Below are positions 26,602-34,649 of a DNA stretch of 64,000 bases, piece after piece. This stretch comes from Litorivivens sp041624475 (GTDB taxonomy: Bacteria > Pseudomonadota > Gammaproteobacteria > Pseudomonadales > Spongiibacteraceae). A program made the translations under genes and the position numbers. The number at the start of each line of letters is the position of its first letter. The first letter of the stretch is position 1. The notes under the pieces were generated by a model. That model ran no database searches. It had not been told where the DNA came from and was given only the letters and a program-made list of their open reading frames with translations. The stretch is taken from assembly GCF_041624475.1 (NCBI RefSeq), contig NZ_JBFJUX010000007.1:101700-165699 (forward strand), in the 5' to 3' direction.

Positions 26602-28401
26602 TTACTTTGGCTCGTAAACGAGCGTCAACATGGAGGTAAGCCCCTCGCTGTCGAAGCCGCGCGCGGTTTCGTAGCTGCGATCAAACAGGTTTTTCACGCT
26701 TAGCTGTGCAGAAAAACTGGGTGTGAAGGCGTAGCTGGTTCTCAGGTTGACGAGGGCAAAGCCTGACAGCTCCTGTTTGTTGGCAGCATCCTCGTAGCTG
26801 CGACCTTGGGCGCGAACCTGAATGCCGTAACTCAAACGATCCAACTGGCGATCGGCGCTGACAGTGGCGGCTCGGCGAGGACGGCGGCGCACATCGTTGT
26901 CCGTAGCAACGTCCAGCGGTCGCAAGACTGTCAGGTTGGCATTCAGTTGCCAGTCGCTAACCCGCGCAAATACCGTCAGTTCGCCGCCGCGAATCTCAGC
27001 CTCACTGATCTGGTCAGTAGTAAAGGTGGCGGGGTTGTACTGGATCAGGTTTTCTACGTCATTTTCAAACGCCGCCAGTGACCAGCCAAAATTATCCTCC
27101 CGGTAGCGCAGTTCCACTTCCGTGTTTTCAGATTCTTCGGGAATGAAACTGGGGTTGCCGAAATTGGGGAAGTAAAGCTGGTTAAAGGTGGGTGCTTTAA
27201 AGCCGGTACCCTTGGACAGAATCAGGCGAGTGCCTTCAAACAAGTCGATGCCATAGCTGGCGGTCCAGGTTCTGAAAGAGCCGAACTGCTCGTTGTCCTC
27301 GTGGCGACCGCCAAGAGACAGATCCTGGGCGCCGAAGTCGCTTTGCAGCTGCACAAAGCCGGCTTTGTTGTAGCGTTCATCGACGTCGTAGTTGGTGGTG
27401 CTATCGACGAAATCATCATAGTACTCCGCGCCAACGGAAACCACGTGGCTGCCCAAATATACGTCGTTCTGCCAAAGGGCGCTGTCGCGGCGCGTGGTGA
27501 AGCGCGAGCGCGATGTGGGATTCAGGTCATTCAGTGACAGACTATCATCCTTGGATTTACCAAGGCGCAGGGTGCTGACCCAGCTCTTTGATAGCGACAC
27601 GCTGGCATCGGCGCTGACAGTCTCGATTACAGACTCGCTGGATGGCAGTGCGTTGGGAGAAAAGGCGCTGTCGAATTCATTTTCTGATTCGGTGCGCTGG
27701 TAGCTCAGTCCAAAATCGGCTTTACCTAGCTTGGCGCCGGAGCGGAAACTTAAGCCGGTGGTGCGATAGGCGTCGTCGTCGCCATTCTGGCCGGTATCGC
27801 TGATCAGGTTGTCCATGCCCTGAGTGTCAAAGTGAGTCAGCATAAGGTTGGCATAGGCGCTATCATCACCTACTGACAATCCCGCCACGGCTTTACTGGT
27901 GTTGCGGTTACCGTAGCCTGCTTTCAACAAAGGCGAGACACCGCCATTTAAGCTTCCTTTGCGGGTGAAGATCTGAATCACACCGCCAATTGCATCACTA
28001 CCGTAGAGGCTGGAACGCGGGCCGCGAACGATCTCAATGCGTTCTATCTGTTCCGGCTCCAGCATGGAGAGATTGGCAGTGCCCAGCGTCGCGCTGCCGA
28101 CGCGTTGTCCGTCGATCAGCACCAGCGTATGGCTGGAGGCGTTGCCCCGAATAAACACGCTGCTGGAAGAGCCGACGCCGCCGTTGCGGGTAATGGTGAC
28201 GCCGGTAGTGTTGGTCAGTAGTTCCAGCACATCGCGGGCCTGACTGCGCTCGATCTCTTCACGATCAATAACAGTGACAGGCGCCAGCGTGGCGTCGACG
28301 TTCTGTTGGGTTCTGGTTGCAGTGACCAGCGTGGTTTCAACCGGGTTGGCAAGTGAAACGGCACTGCTCAAGGTGAGTGCAGTAACGGTAAGTTTTTTCA
28401 T
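26602..28401 (-). CDS. btuB: TonB-dependent cobalamin receptor
   Basis: An outer-membrane beta-barrel receptor of 599 residues that imports corrinoids with TonB energy. The signal peptide ends near SLANP, followed at once by a TonB-box-like ETTLVTATRT. The plug domain includes VLELLTNTTGVTITRNGG, VFIRGNASSHTLVLIDGQRV and RGPRSSLYGSDAIGGVIQIF. It ends with an aromatic-containing C-terminal strand (LTSMLTLVYEPK). Start 28401 has GGGGAAAT just upstream. A cobalamin riboswitch lies in its leader, which, with the operon, fixes the identity. Confidence 0.96.
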   Translation of the reverse strand: MKKLTVTALTLSSAVSLANPVETTLVTATRTQQNVDATLAPVTVIDREEIERSQARDVLELLTNTTGVTITRNGGVGSSSSVFIRGNASSHTLVLIDGQRVGSATLGTANLSMLEPEQIERIEIVRGPRSSLYGSDAIGGVIQIFTRKGSLNGGVSPLLKAGYGNRNTSKAVAGLSVGDDSAYANLMLTHFDTQGMDNLISDTGQNGDDDAYRTTGLSFRSGAKLGKADFGLSYQRTESENEFDSAFSPNALPSSESVIETVSADASVSLSKSWVSTLRLGKSKDDSLSLNDLNPTSRSRFTTRRDSALWQNDVYLGSHVVSVGAEYYDDFVDSTTNYDVDERYNKAGFVQLQSDFGAQDLSLGGRHEDNEQFGSFRTWTASYGIDLFEGTRLILSKGTGFKAPTFNQLYFPNFGNPSFIPEESENTEVELRYREDNFGWSLAAFENDVENLIQYNPATFTTDQISEAEIRGGELTVFARVSDWQLNANLTVLRPLDVATDNDVRRRPRRAATVSADRQLDRLSYGIQVRAQGRSYEDAANKQELSGFALVNLRTSYAFTPSFSAQLSVKNLFDRSYETARGFDSEGLTSMLTLVYEPK

Positions 28402-28490
28402 GGATTTCCCCAATGCATTGTTGTTAACGCAATGAGGGAGGGGTGGGGTGATATACAGGTATATGACCCGATGAAGCCCTCCGCGTCATC

Positions 28491-28636
28491 GTTGTATCTG
28501 CATGGGCCGGTTCCGGGCTGTTATCGGTTCAGACATTCAAACGCGATAATTACCGTTGCGGGGGCAGCGCTGGACTGGGTTCATGTGAACCGGCACCAGA
28601 CTTCCCGTTTAACCCGCGCCTGTACTGACTGACAAC
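28491..28636 (-). ncRNA. Cobalamin riboswitch upstream of btuB
   Basis: On the minus strand the btuB leader shows the conserved core in order: GGTTAAACGGGAAGTCTGGTG, then AGTCCAGCGC, TGCCCCCGCAACGGTAA (ending near 28550), and a B12-box-like GCCCGGAACCGGCC. GTTGT (28632-28636) can pair with ACAAC (28491-28495) to close the structure, which sets the approximate ends. Downstream ATATACCTGTATAT may fold in the expression platform. Cobalamin binding is expected to repress btuB and the following genes. Confidence 0.93.
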
Positions 28637-28700
28637 TTAAATCAGCACCCGCGGGCACCCAAGGCAGGTGCGCGCACTCTACTGACTGCGGGCCGGGCTG

Positions 28701-29600
28701 TCAACGCGGTGAGTGGGTACTGACAATTTCATCCAGCAGCGACTGATTCATAGGAGTGTGTATGGAAAGGCGCTGTGCTTCGCGGCATAGATAGCCGGTT
28801 ATCGCATCAATTTCGGTTCTGCGACCGGCTTCGACATCCTGCAACATTGAGGAGCGGTTGGCAGCGGTCTTATGGGCAACGTCTGTCACCGTATCCAGTA
28901 AGTTGGGTACCCAGTGCTCTCGCCCCAGCGCCTGGCTGACGGCCGAAAATTCCTCACAGATCACTTTGAGGTCGCGGCAAGCCGCCGGGAGATCAAGCAG
29001 TTCGCCATTGCGGCATCGATACCGAACGGTTAGCGGATTGATCGCGCAATTGATGGCAAGTTTGCGCCACAGGAGGGCGAGAATATTGTCTTTGGCTGAT
29101 ACCGGGAATCCCGGGCAAGACAGGCCGTCGGCGATTACTCCTGCCTGTGTTGCCGAGTCATCAAAACCTCCGATCAGTGTCTCGCCACGGCCAGCCGGCC
29201 TTATAGAGAAACGCGCGCTGCGGTTGGCGCCGACGGTGGTGGTGCCGCAATATAAACGAATTTCGGGATAAAGGGCCTTGATCTGCTCGGCAATGCCCAT
29301 GCCATTTTGCACCAGCACCAGCGCCGTGTTTTCGTGAAAGTGAGGTGCAAGGGGGCTGAGGGCATCAAGCGTCTGATAGCTCTTGCAGCACACCAACAGG
29401 TGATCAATGGGCTGGGTAAGAGCCGCAGCAGTGGTGGCCGGCACGGGAAGCGATTGCTCGCCTTCAATGTGCAATCCATCATAATTGCCCAAGGCATCTT
29501 CCCTGAGCAGTAATTGAGGGCAGCGACCGGCCTGATAGAGCCGCGCAGCCCAGAGTCCACCGATGCTGCCGGCGCCCAGAATCAGCCAGGGCTCAGTCAT
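28701..29600 (-). CDS. panE: 2-dehydropantoate 2-reductase family protein
   Basis: A 299-residue NADPH-dependent reductase of the PanE/ApbA family, which makes pantoate for coenzyme A. The dinucleotide loop ILGAGSIGGLWAARL (7-21) is followed by HLLVCCKSYQTLDAL near 67-81 and NGMGIAEQI near 97. The central KLAINCAINPLTVRYRCRNG near 186-205 holds the catalytic lysine. It is divergent from yajQ with about 60 bases between starts. Distant PanE paralogues exist, so the symbol is probable rather than certain. Confidence 0.85.
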   Translation of the reverse strand: MTEPWLILGAGSIGGLWAARLYQAGRCPQLLLREDALGNYDGLHIEGEQSLPVPATTAAALTQPIDHLLVCCKSYQTLDALSPLAPHFHENTALVLVQNGMGIAEQIKALYPEIRLYCGTTTVGANRSARFSIRPAGRGETLIGGFDDSATQAGVIADGLSCPGFPVSAKDNILALLWRKLAINCAINPLTVRYRCRNGELLDLPAACRDLKVICEEFSAVSQALGREHWVPNLLDTVTDVAHKTAANRSSMLQDVEAGRRTEIDAITGYLCREAQRLSIHTPMNQSLLDEIVSTHSPR

Positions 29601-29659
29601 GACAAGCTTCTCGCAGCAGTGCTACCATTCGGTGCCCATGTGATGTAAGAGAAAGTGTC

Positions 29660-30142
29660 ATGCCATCCTTTGATATCGTTTCTGAAGTGGATCTGCACCA
29701 GTTTACCAATGCCGTCGACCAGGCGCAGCGTGTCATTGATAATCGCTTTGACTTTAAAGGAGTCGATGCCGCCTTCAAACGCGAAGAGCTGGGCGTCACC
29801 ATGTTTGCCGAAGCTGATTTCCAGCTCAGTCAGATGGAAGACATGCTGCGCGCTGCCTTGATCAAATGCGACATCGACCCGCTGGCCATGGAAGTGGGCG
29901 AGCCGGCGACCGCAGGTAAACAGGTCAAGGTAATGATTAACATGAAAAACGGTCTGGAAGCGGCACTGGCCAGAAAAATCGTAAAACTGATCAAAGACTC
30001 CAAGCTGAAAGTCCAAAGTCAGATTCAGGGCGATCAGGTGCGTGTCACGGGAAAAAAACGTGATGATTTGCAGCAGGTGATGGCCTTGTTGCGGGCCGAA
30101 GATCTGGAGCAACCGCTGCAGTTTACTAATTTCAGGGATTAA
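29660..30142 (+). CDS. yajQ: YajQ-family nucleotide-binding protein
   Basis: A 160-residue protein of the YajQ/DUF520 family, two ferredoxin-like modules. It starts MPSFDIVSEVDLHQFTNAVDQ and contains FDFKGVDAAF and IVKLIKDSKLKVQSQIQGDQ, all hallmark segments. Members bind c-di-GMP or other nucleotides and have been linked to virulence regulation in Xanthomonas and Pseudomonas. The gene stands alone. Confidence 0.95.
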   Translation: MPSFDIVSEVDLHQFTNAVDQAQRVIDNRFDFKGVDAAFKREELGVTMFAEADFQLSQMEDMLRAALIKCDIDPLAMEVGEPATAGKQVKVMINMKNGLEAALARKIVKLIKDSKLKVQSQIQGDQVRVTGKKRDDLQQVMALLRAEDLEQPLQFTNFRD

Positions 30143-30155
30143 TTTTTGCGGATGT

Positions 30156-30189
30156 CCCTCTCCCTCCGGGATGGAGTTGGGGTGAGGGG
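30156..30189. repeat. Imperfect palindromic intergenic repeat
   Basis: After yajQ, CCCTCTCCCTCC is followed by GGATGGAGTT and GGGGTGAGGG. The arms pair with small mismatches. The pattern of CCCTCTCCC and GGGGTGAGGG arms is a dispersed intergenic repeat type seen in many proteobacteria. Confidence 0.6.
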
Positions 30190-30214
30190 CAGTTCACGCC
30201 CACGCCATAATCGC

Positions 30215-30243
30215 TTGCACGATCAAACTCCTGTGTACATTAT
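30215..30243 (+). promoter_or_regulatory. Possible promoter of the crotonase gene
   Basis: TTGCAC at 30215 and CATTAT at 30238 are 17 bases apart, about 40 bases before the ATG. The -35 match is weak (three of six). Confidence 0.3.
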
Positions 30244-30282
30244 TGGGCGCTGAATAATGATACTCACTGACAGGAGAGCACT

Positions 30283-31047
30283 ATGAGCGATGCCGTTCTG
30301 ACCGAAGTAGCTGATGGCGTAATGACCATCACCATCAATCGCCCCAAAGCCAAAAATGCCGTCAACCTCGATGTAGCCAAAGGCATCGCTGCGGCAATGG
30401 ACGAACTGGACAGCAACGACAGTATTCAGGTCGCTATCCTCACGGGTGCTGAGGGCACTTTCTGCTCAGGCATGGATTTGAAGGCTTTCGTCAGTGGTGA
30501 AATGCCCTTTATCGAAGGCAAGGGTTTTGCCGGTTTGGTGGAGTCACTGCCGAAAAAGCCTTTGATTGCTGCGGTAGAAGGGTTTGCGCTGGCCGGCGGC
30601 TTTGAGCTGATGATTGCCTGTGATCTGGTGGTTTCGGCCAACAGTGCGAAGTTCGGCATACCCGAAGCCAAACGTGGCCTGGTGGCCGCCGCCGGTGGCC
30701 TGATGCGCTTGCCGCGCCAGATTGCTCCGCGCATCGCCATGGAGCTGGCGCTGACCGGTGATTTTATCGATGCCAATAGGGCCTATGAGCTGGGTTTGAT
30801 CAATCGCGTTGTCGAGCCGGGTACCGCGCTGGAAGGCGCCAAAGCGCTGGCCAAATCCATTGCCGCTAATGGTCCGCTGGCAGTGATCAAGTCCAAGGAA
30901 GTGATTCTGGAATCACAGGACTGGTCACTGGATGAAATGTTCCCCAATCAACAGAAACAGGTGGATGTGATTTTCAGCAGCGAAGATGCGATTGAAGGTG
31001 CGACGGCCTTTGCCGAGAAGCGGGCGCCGAACTGGAAGGGGCGCTGA
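30283..31047 (+). CDS. Crotonase-family enoyl-CoA hydratase/isomerase
   Basis: A 254-residue crotonase fold enzyme acting on an acyl-CoA. The oxyanion-hole segments are FCSGMDLKAFVSGE (near 62-75) and EGFALAGGFELMIACDLVV (near 99-117), and the C-terminal AFAEKRAPNWKGR is the usual tail. GGFEL provides a catalytic glutamate, consistent with hydratase activity, though the crotonase subfamily cannot be fixed. AGGAG nine bases upstream supports the ATG at 30283. It is not in an evident operon. Confidence 0.9.
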   Translation: MSDAVLTEVADGVMTITINRPKAKNAVNLDVAKGIAAAMDELDSNDSIQVAILTGAEGTFCSGMDLKAFVSGEMPFIEGKGFAGLVESLPKKPLIAAVEGFALAGGFELMIACDLVVSANSAKFGIPEAKRGLVAAAGGLMRLPRQIAPRIAMELALTGDFIDANRAYELGLINRVVEPGTALEGAKALAKSIAANGPLAVIKSKEVILESQDWSLDEMFPNQQKQVDVIFSSEDAIEGATAFAEKRAPNWKGR

Positions 31048-31584
31048 TCCAGCCCTCACCTCATTCCCGAAGTAACTCGTGTCTGCTTCTAACTCCTGTT
31101 GGGAGCGGGCAAGGGGCGGTGGAATTTTCAAATGCGAGCGCCAATGCCGCTTGTGGTGGCTTCTACAGAAGTGGGGGCTGCCTCCATTCTTTACCTCCGC
31201 GATCGCCTGCAGCCACGAGGCAGGCTTTGTCGGCGAACATGAGGGTCATCTCTTTAGTGACTGTGTCGCGCTTTCCGGTGTGCTCGCGGATCGCTTTGTC
31301 TCCCGGGAAGCGTGTTGGCAACGCGGTAAGCACGTAGACAACCTCTTGGGGCAGGCCGTGAGGATTAAACGGAAAGGGTTTGAAGCACTGGTGTTTCGCA
31401 TGCAGCAGGAGCTGGAAGCACCTTCATGGGTGCTTGAAAAACTGATTGCCAAGACGAATCAGATTTACGCAATTCGACTACTAGCTCACGCTTGGTCAAT
31501 TTTTATGTAATTGAACAGAAGGGCGTGGCGCAAGATTGCTCATGAAGACTTACAGTGTAAGCGTACAGCACGCTCCGATAATTG
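31048..31584. other. 537-base region with no recognised gene
   Basis: Between the crotonase and the AraC regulator. A plus-strand open frame of 143 codons (31079-31510) exists, but it has no convincing ribosome site and no family signal, and other frames across it are also long, so composition may explain it. It could be remnant coding DNA, or a low-evidence gene. Confidence 0.45.
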
Positions 31585-32733
31585 TTATAGGCCATTGGCG
31601 ACGTCACTCTGTCGCTGGTGGCGGTAAGCCTTCGGACTGCAGCCAATATGTTGGCGAAAGGTACGGGAAAAGTAGGTCGGATCGCTGAATCCCAGTTTCG
31701 CTCCTATAGTGGCAATAGCTTGATCGCTGCTGCGAAGCAGGTGAGCAGCCTGAATCAGTCGCCGTTCGTTGCGCCAGCTAAATACGCTTAAACCGGTGTG
31801 TTCTTTGAAGAGTGCGGCGAGCCGTGAGGGAGACATATGCACCGCCGAGGCGACCTGCTCCAGAGTAAAAGCCTCACTCAGATGTTCTTCAACGAAGCGT
31901 TTCGCCTTGTCGATGCGGTTATCGCTTACCCGGTGATGGCTTTGTGAAAAATAGCTGCTGCAGCGCAATATAAACTGCAATAAGAGATTAGCTTCCAGAT
32001 CATGCATTACGGCTGAGGGATGCAAACTGTTGTCGACCAGATCTTCAAGCACTCGCCTAATTTTTTTTCGCTCGGATTTGGGAACTTTCACATAACCTAC
32101 GTGCGGAGCTGGGGTTGGCCAATCGAGATGGTGGCGCCAGTCAGTGTGTGGGTGAAAGCTGATATAGAAATGGTTCCAGCGCCGCGCGATGGTGGAGCGT
32201 TTTAGTGAATACATGGCATTGGGTGGCAGTAGCAGTACATCACCGGGGGATATGGTGAGATCCCGAATACCTGCTTTAAGCGTTGCCTGACCGGAGACGG
32301 TGTAGAGCAGCGTCCAGCGAATATTCCTGGCGGGCTGGGAAAGCTCCAGATCAAAGGCGCTGCCAGCCTCGCGCTCGACATAACCAACGACCACTGGCTG
32401 GCGAATGATGGCATTGGTATCGAGCACCGAGGCGTACTGATGATGAAACTCCTCGGCTTCCTGTGGGGTAAAGCTGGCATGCTCTCCGAGGCGTTCAGTC
32501 CAGACCTTGGCCAGCTGCTTCAGTGACTCCTGGCTGTCGAGTTCGCGCTGAATCTGCGCGATCCATTCCTTGAAAACTGCTACCGTCACGCTGACCCCGC
32601 GCTCGGCGAAATAACGATAAAACACCTCCAGTTGATCGGCGCCCAGTTGCCGCCCCTGTATTACCCTCAGCATTGCCAGAGCGGCCTGTTGGGCACCTAA
32701 AGCTTCAGTAATATCGTTAAAGTCTGCGGTCAC
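31585..32733 (-). CDS. AraC-family transcriptional regulator
   Basis: A 382-residue regulator. The C-terminal 100 residues hold the two AraC helix-turn-helices: FTLEQVASAVHMSPSRLAAL, then IATIGAKLGFSDPTYFSRTF. The middle is a cupin ligand domain (ISPGDVLLLPPNAMYSLKR near 170). The first 110 residues, including FKEWIAQIQRELDSQESLKQ, form a helical extension not normal in AraC proteins of about 290 residues. The gene is divergent from the amidohydrolase gene with about 135 bases between, so it probably controls that gene (inference). Confidence 0.9.
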   Translation of the reverse strand: MTADFNDITEALGAQQAALAMLRVIQGRQLGADQLEVFYRYFAERGVSVTVAVFKEWIAQIQRELDSQESLKQLAKVWTERLGEHASFTPQEAEEFHHQYASVLDTNAIIRQPVVVGYVEREAGSAFDLELSQPARNIRWTLLYTVSGQATLKAGIRDLTISPGDVLLLPPNAMYSLKRSTIARRWNHFYISFHPHTDWRHHLDWPTPAPHVGYVKVPKSERKKIRRVLEDLVDNSLHPSAVMHDLEANLLLQFILRCSSYFSQSHHRVSDNRIDKAKRFVEEHLSEAFTLEQVASAVHMSPSRLAALFKEHTGLSVFSWRNERRLIQAAHLLRSSDQAIATIGAKLGFSDPTYFSRTFRQHIGCSPKAYRHQRQSDVANGL

Positions 32734-32868
32734 ATCGTTCTACCTGCCTGTGAATACAAGGCCTATATTGCTTATAAAGCACAGAGTTTTCCAGGCTGCA
32801 TAAATGTGCGCCGGTAATATTCTTAAAGTCCAAGTATAAGAAACGATTATTTTCAGGAGCTTGCAACT

Positions 32869-34611
32869 ATGTCTGTACAAGAATCCTCAGCCTGTTTGAT
32901 TCGTGGGGGCACCATCGTCGATGGCACCGGGGCGCCGTCCTATCAGGGCGACGTGCGGATCGCCGACGGTGTGATTCAGGAGATTGCACCCGCGTTGGAG
33001 CCGAATTCCGGTGAAGCGGTGGTGGATGCCGGTGGCTGTCTGGTTACACCGGGATTTATTGAAACTCACACCCACTTCGACGGCGCCATGTGGTGGGATT
33101 CCGAGTTGGATCCGCTGCCTGGTTTTGGGGTTACCACCACTATCATGGGCAACTGCGGTTTCAGTGTCGCGCCCATATCGGAAGAGGAAGCGGTTCGCCG
33201 TGAGGTCGTTAGTATCTTTTCCTTTTTTGAGGACATCCCGAAAGAGCCGTTCTTCAGTGAGTTGCCCTGGGACTGGCGGAGTTGGCCAGAGTATAAAGAT
33301 TCGATGGTTCGCAACGTCAAACTGCCGACAAACTACGCCGCCTTCTGCGGGCATATTGCTCTGCGTCTTGCAGTAATGGGGCTTGAAGCCTGGGATCGGG
33401 CCGCGACAGCCGCTGAGATAGAGCGAATGGCGGCCTTGCTTGACGAAGCCCTGTCTGCCGGCGCTCTGGGGTTGTCGTCCAATTTGTTTGATCACGATGG
33501 TGAAGACCGTCCGGTGCCGACCTTAAAGGCTGACGATGCCGAGTTCCGGGCGTTGTTTGAAGTCATGGACAAACACAAGGGCAGCTGTTTTCAGGTGATT
33601 GTCGATGTCTTTCGTGCCATGACGGCACCCGAGTCGATGGTGCGCATTGCCCGCCTGATGGAAGGTCTGAATGTGCGGGTGCAATGGGGCGGCTTGCCGA
33701 CGCTGGTCTTTCAGCGGGACATGATGGGCATTCAGGCGCCCCTGGTAGAGCTCCACGAGCAATTCAAGAAAGAAGGCCGCGATTTTTGGACAGCTTTTGC
33801 GCACATTCCGGTCACTTCGACGCTTAGTGTGCAGAGTTCGCTGATTTTCGCCCAATCCAATGACTATGTCTGGCATGAGGTTGTAACCACTGAAACGGAC
33901 GAAGCCAAGATCGCCCTTATGCGTGATCCAGACTGGCGCAAGCGGGCTCGCGCCTCCTGGGACAACGAAACCTTTGAGTTTTCTCCTTTTCCCCGCGGTC
34001 GTGCGGAGCAGTTGATTCTTATGAATACCGACAATGGCGTCGGACCCATCGGAATAACGGTTGGCGAGTACATGGAGCAGATTGGCGCCGAGCACCCCTC
34101 CGACGCGATGGCGGAATGGCTTATTGCCAACGGGCTGGAATCCACGGTCACCATGCCACCCTTCGAGATGGACACGGAGATGGTCTTGAAGCTGCTGCGC
34201 GATCCAAAGGCCGTAGGCAATGTCAGTGATGCCGGGGCGCACGGACAGATGCTCTGCGGCGGTGGCGAAAATATCAAACTGATTACGGAGTTTGTCAAAA
34301 AGAACAAGCAGCTTTCTATCGAAGAGGCCGTGCACTCGCTAACCGGCAAGATCGCGAGGCACTTTTCGCTGCCGGATCGCGGCGAGCTCGGCGTGGGTAA
34401 AAAGGCCGATATCACGGTTTTTAGTCTCGATGAAATTCAGGAGCGCGAAATGCGTCGGGTCTATGACGTGCCAGACGGAAAGGGCGGTCATACCTGGCGA
34501 TGGACCCGCGATGCGGCGCCAATGCGGCTGACCATGGTCAACGGTGTACCTACCTTCGATAGCGGTGGACCGACTGGTACTCGCCCCGGCGAGATGCTTG
34601 AGCCGGCCTGA
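32869..34611 (+). CDS. Amidohydrolase, N-acyl-D-amino-acid deacylase family
   Basis: A 580-residue amidohydrolase. It begins with IRGGTIVDGTGAPSYQGDVR, the small beta domain of this superfamily, and has the metal motif FIETHTHFDGAMWWD near 62-76. Later DAGAHGQMLCGGGEN carries the active-site aspartate region. It matches the D-aminoacylase/dihydroorotase-like group found in lipid- and steroid-degrading bacteria, where true substrates are mostly untested. AGGAG lies about ten bases before ATG. It is convergent with the monooxygenase gene and divergent from an AraC regulator. Confidence 0.85.
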   Translation: MSVQESSACLIRGGTIVDGTGAPSYQGDVRIADGVIQEIAPALEPNSGEAVVDAGGCLVTPGFIETHTHFDGAMWWDSELDPLPGFGVTTTIMGNCGFSVAPISEEEAVRREVVSIFSFFEDIPKEPFFSELPWDWRSWPEYKDSMVRNVKLPTNYAAFCGHIALRLAVMGLEAWDRAATAAEIERMAALLDEALSAGALGLSSNLFDHDGEDRPVPTLKADDAEFRALFEVMDKHKGSCFQVIVDVFRAMTAPESMVRIARLMEGLNVRVQWGGLPTLVFQRDMMGIQAPLVELHEQFKKEGRDFWTAFAHIPVTSTLSVQSSLIFAQSNDYVWHEVVTTETDEAKIALMRDPDWRKRARASWDNETFEFSPFPRGRAEQLILMNTDNGVGPIGITVGEYMEQIGAEHPSDAMAEWLIANGLESTVTMPPFEMDTEMVLKLLRDPKAVGNVSDAGAHGQMLCGGGENIKLITEFVKKNKQLSIEEAVHSLTGKIARHFSLPDRGELGVGKKADITVFSLDEIQEREMRRVYDVPDGKGGHTWRWTRDAAPMRLTMVNGVPTFDSGGPTGTRPGEMLEPA

Positions 34612-34649
34612 ATCAGTTTACGCGCAACGCCCGACCGGGAAATGACTCA

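Noticed and set aside
31079..31510. Possible 143-residue protein after the crotonase
   Set aside because: No ribosome site, no family signal and competing open frames; recorded only as an unassigned region.
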